The position numbers and the translations under genes are program-made. Below the pieces are notes generated by a model. That model was given only the letters and a program-made list of their open reading frames with translations, made no database searches and was not told the origin of the DNA. This document shows, piece by piece, positions 6,107 to 7,763 of a stretch of 7,763 nucleotides of DNA. This DNA is from Phycisphaeraceae bacterium (GTDB lineage Bacteria; Planctomycetota; Phycisphaerae; Phycisphaerales; Phycisphaeraceae), in the NCBI GenBank assembly GCA_016763955.1, contig JAESSU010000169.1, positions 1-7,763 on the forward strand, written 5' to 3'. How positions within the stretch are numbered: position 1 is the first letter of the stretch; each line of letters starts with the position of its first letter.

Positions 6107-7744
6107 TTGGCGTTTAATTCTATTGAATTCATGATTTTCCTGCCGGCGGTGTATCTGCTTTATCGGTTCATGAATTTGCGTTGGCAGAATTTGATGCTGC
6201 TCGCTGCGAGTTATCTGTTTTATGGTTGGTGGGATGAACGGTTCTTGTTTTTGATCGTGCTCTCCACAGCCATTGACCTTAGCGCCGGCATTATGATTGA
6301 TCAAGGGCGGCTACGCATCATTGATCGAGCCAAAGCAAGTGCGTGGACGTTGCTCTCTGCGGGTGCTTTTTTAGGTGTCAATTGGGATGCATCAACATGG
6401 TCAGAGAAATTCAATCATTCATTGGGGATGCAATACTGCGGGGGTGTGCTGCTGCTGGTGATTGCGGGGAATCTGCTTTACCCGTGGCTAGTTAAGCTGC
6501 CCGATGCTCGGCGGCGTAGCGTGTTTCTATTTATCAGTATCGCAGCAAATCTCGGACTGCTTGGGTTTTTTAAGTACTGCAATTTCTTTATCGACTCTGC
6601 TGAAGATGTCTTAGGTGCGATGGGGCTCAATGCTCAAGGCTTGCGATTAGATATTGTCTTGCCCGTGGGGATTTCGTTTTATACGTTTCAGACGATGAGC
6701 TACACGATTGATATTTACCGCCGTCAGCTCAAAGCAACACATCACTTTTTGGACTTTGCATTGTTCGTTTCGTTCTTCCCGCAGTTAGTCGCTGGGCCGA
6801 TTGAACGAGCCTCAAATCTCTTGCCAAGCATATTGCATAAACGGACGATTAATTTTGATCAGTCCATGCGTGGCCTCTTTTTGATCCTCTTAGGACTATT
6901 CAAAAAAATCGGCATTGCTGATAGCGTTGCCCTAGCAGTGAACTCCGTCTATCTCACTAAAGGGGATGTGACTTCGCTGGATATTGTCGCTGCAACGGTT
7001 TTGTTTGCCGTGCAAATCTATTGCGATTTCTCAGGCTACTCTGACATCGCTCGGGGGTGTGCGAAGATCATGGGCATTGAGCTAATGACCAACTTCCGCC
7101 TGCCCTATGTCTCACGGTCACCGAGTGAGTTTTGGACACGCTGGCATATTAGTCTCTCAAGTTGGTTGCGTGATTATCTGTATAGCCCACTGGGGGGCAG
7201 TCGCGGTCGTAAGGCCATGATCTACCGCAATCTCTTGCTAACGATGCTCCTTGGCGGACTCTGGCATGGAGCAGGGTGGAACTATGTTTTATGGGGTGCA
7301 TATCAAGGCAGTATCCTTTGTATCTACCGGCTGCTGGGCATCGGTACACGACGCGCAAGCAAAGATGAAATTCAACCTTCACCAAGCATTATTCGACGCT
7401 TATTGGGTGTGGCTAACATGCTCTTTTTCTTCGCGATTACCTGTTACGGCTGGCTACTTTTCCGTGCAGTGAGCTTTGAACAAATTATTGAATTTACCAG
7501 CCAATTATTCACCAGTTTTGGAGATTTAGGAGCAGGCATGACCATGCGTAAGCCAACACTTGCAGGCATGGTCGGCTTGTTGGTATTGATCACGTATGAA
7601 TTTCTCGAATACAACTTTAAGGATACCTGTTTTTACCGGCGTTTCCCCGTGCCCATTCGCGCGGGACTGTATGCACTGATGATCTTTGTCATTCTTATGG
7701 GAACAAGCAATGCCCCCGTCCAATTCATCTACTTCCAATTCTAA
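6107..7744 (+). CDS. AlgI-like MBOAT family O-acyltransferase
   Basis: A multi-spanning inner-membrane protein of 545 residues, a little longer than typical AlgI (~500). AlgI-type MBOAT proteins pass acyl groups, usually acetyl, across the membrane to a partner that modifies an exported polysaccharide. Visible family marks are the N-terminus MAFNSIEFMIFLP, ASYLFYGWWD (34-43), NLGLLGFFKYCNFF (148-161), LPVGISFYTFQTMSYTID (185-202), FFPQLVAGPIER (223-234), YCDFSGYSDIARG (305-317), NFRLPY (329-334), FWTRWHISLSSWLRDYLY (342-359), and GGLWHGAGWNYVLWGAYQG (383-401). The last holds H387, the conserved catalytic-type histidine. H347 is a second conserved His. Residues about 66-135 are longer than in AlgI and include two extra hydrophobic stretches. 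Translation begins at TTG behind a good AAGGA site. The substrate is unknown: alginate itself is not implied, and cellulose, peptidoglycan or another glycan is possible. No AlgJ/AlgX-like partner is in view. Confidence 0.93.
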   Translation: MAFNSIEFMIFLPAVYLLYRFMNLRWQNLMLLAASYLFYGWWDERFLFLIVLSTAIDLSAGIMIDQGRLRIIDRAKASAWTLLSAGAFLGVNWDASTWSEKFNHSLGMQYCGGVLLLVIAGNLLYPWLVKLPDARRRSVFLFISIAANLGLLGFFKYCNFFIDSAEDVLGAMGLNAQGLRLDIVLPVGISFYTFQTMSYTIDIYRRQLKATHHFLDFALFVSFFPQLVAGPIERASNLLPSILHKRTINFDQSMRGLFLILLGLFKKIGIADSVALAVNSVYLTKGDVTSLDIVAATVLFAVQIYCDFSGYSDIARGCAKIMGIELMTNFRLPYVSRSPSEFWTRWHISLSSWLRDYLYSPLGGSRGRKAMIYRNLLLTMLLGGLWHGAGWNYVLWGAYQGSILCIYRLLGIGTRRASKDEIQPSPSIIRRLLGVANMLFFFAITCYGWLLFRAVSFEQIIEFTSQLFTSFGDLGAGMTMRKPTLAGMVGLLVLITYEFLEYNFKDTCFYRRFPVPIRAGLYALMIFVILMGTSNAPVQFIYFQF

Positions 7745-7753
7745 CCCCCGGAA
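7745..7753. repeat. Short CCCCCGGAA sequence after the MBOAT stop
   Basis: The TAA stop is directly followed by CCCCCGGAA. The gpmI stop, read on its own strand, is directly followed by CCCCCCCCGGAA. This matches the core of the 17-base poly-G repeat in reverse orientation. Nine bases could match by chance, but the identical placement right after a TAA makes it notable. The window ends 10 bases later, so no hairpin can be judged. Confidence 0.4.
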
Positions 7754-7763
7754 CCCCGCTCCC

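Overview
The window most likely comes from a planctomycete, probably of the class Phycisphaerae. The main clue is the small membrane protein with an N-terminal zinc ribbon of the type CxxCGYDLRGL...CPECG, a form I associate with that group. Base composition by eye is near 50% G+C. The large cell-envelope genes (an RND pump and an MBOAT acyltransferase) and the variant phosphoglycerate mutase motifs fit but do not prove this. No species is assigned.

Layout. Positions 1-60 hold the last 19 codons of an upstream gene that overlaps the next start by ATGA. Positions 57-3335 (+) encode a complete RND-family efflux permease. Positions 3336-3501 are a short convergent spacer with a GC-rich hairpin and the first copy of a poly-G repeat. 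Positions 3502-5145 (-) encode a complete cofactor-independent phosphoglycerate mutase (gpmI). Positions 5146-5593 are an unusually structured, apparently non-coding divergent region of 448 bases. It contains a tandem 11-mer, a 19-base inverted repeat enclosing three small palindromes (two of them near-identical TTGACC...GTCAA sites), a CACNAAG-type repeat, and a second copy of the poly-G repeat. Positions 5594-5941 (+) encode the zinc-ribbon/two-helix membrane protein. Positions 6107-7744 (+) encode an AlgI-like MBOAT O-acyltransferase with a TTG start, and 19 bases follow its stop.

How the genes relate. The tail of the upstream gene and the RND permease are translationally coupled and probably form an adaptor-permease efflux operon. 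gpmI is a monocistronic glycolysis/gluconeogenesis gene on the opposite strand. The zinc-ribbon gene and the MBOAT gene share a strand but are 165 bases apart, so an operon is possible but not shown. AlgI-like proteins usually work with an SGNH/AlgJ-like partner. None lies in this window, so any partner would be beyond the right edge.

No wholly new multi-gene system is visible. The material most worth a second look is the 5230-5570 intergenic region and the short TTCCGGGGG-type sequence found next to gene ends and upstream of a gene start.
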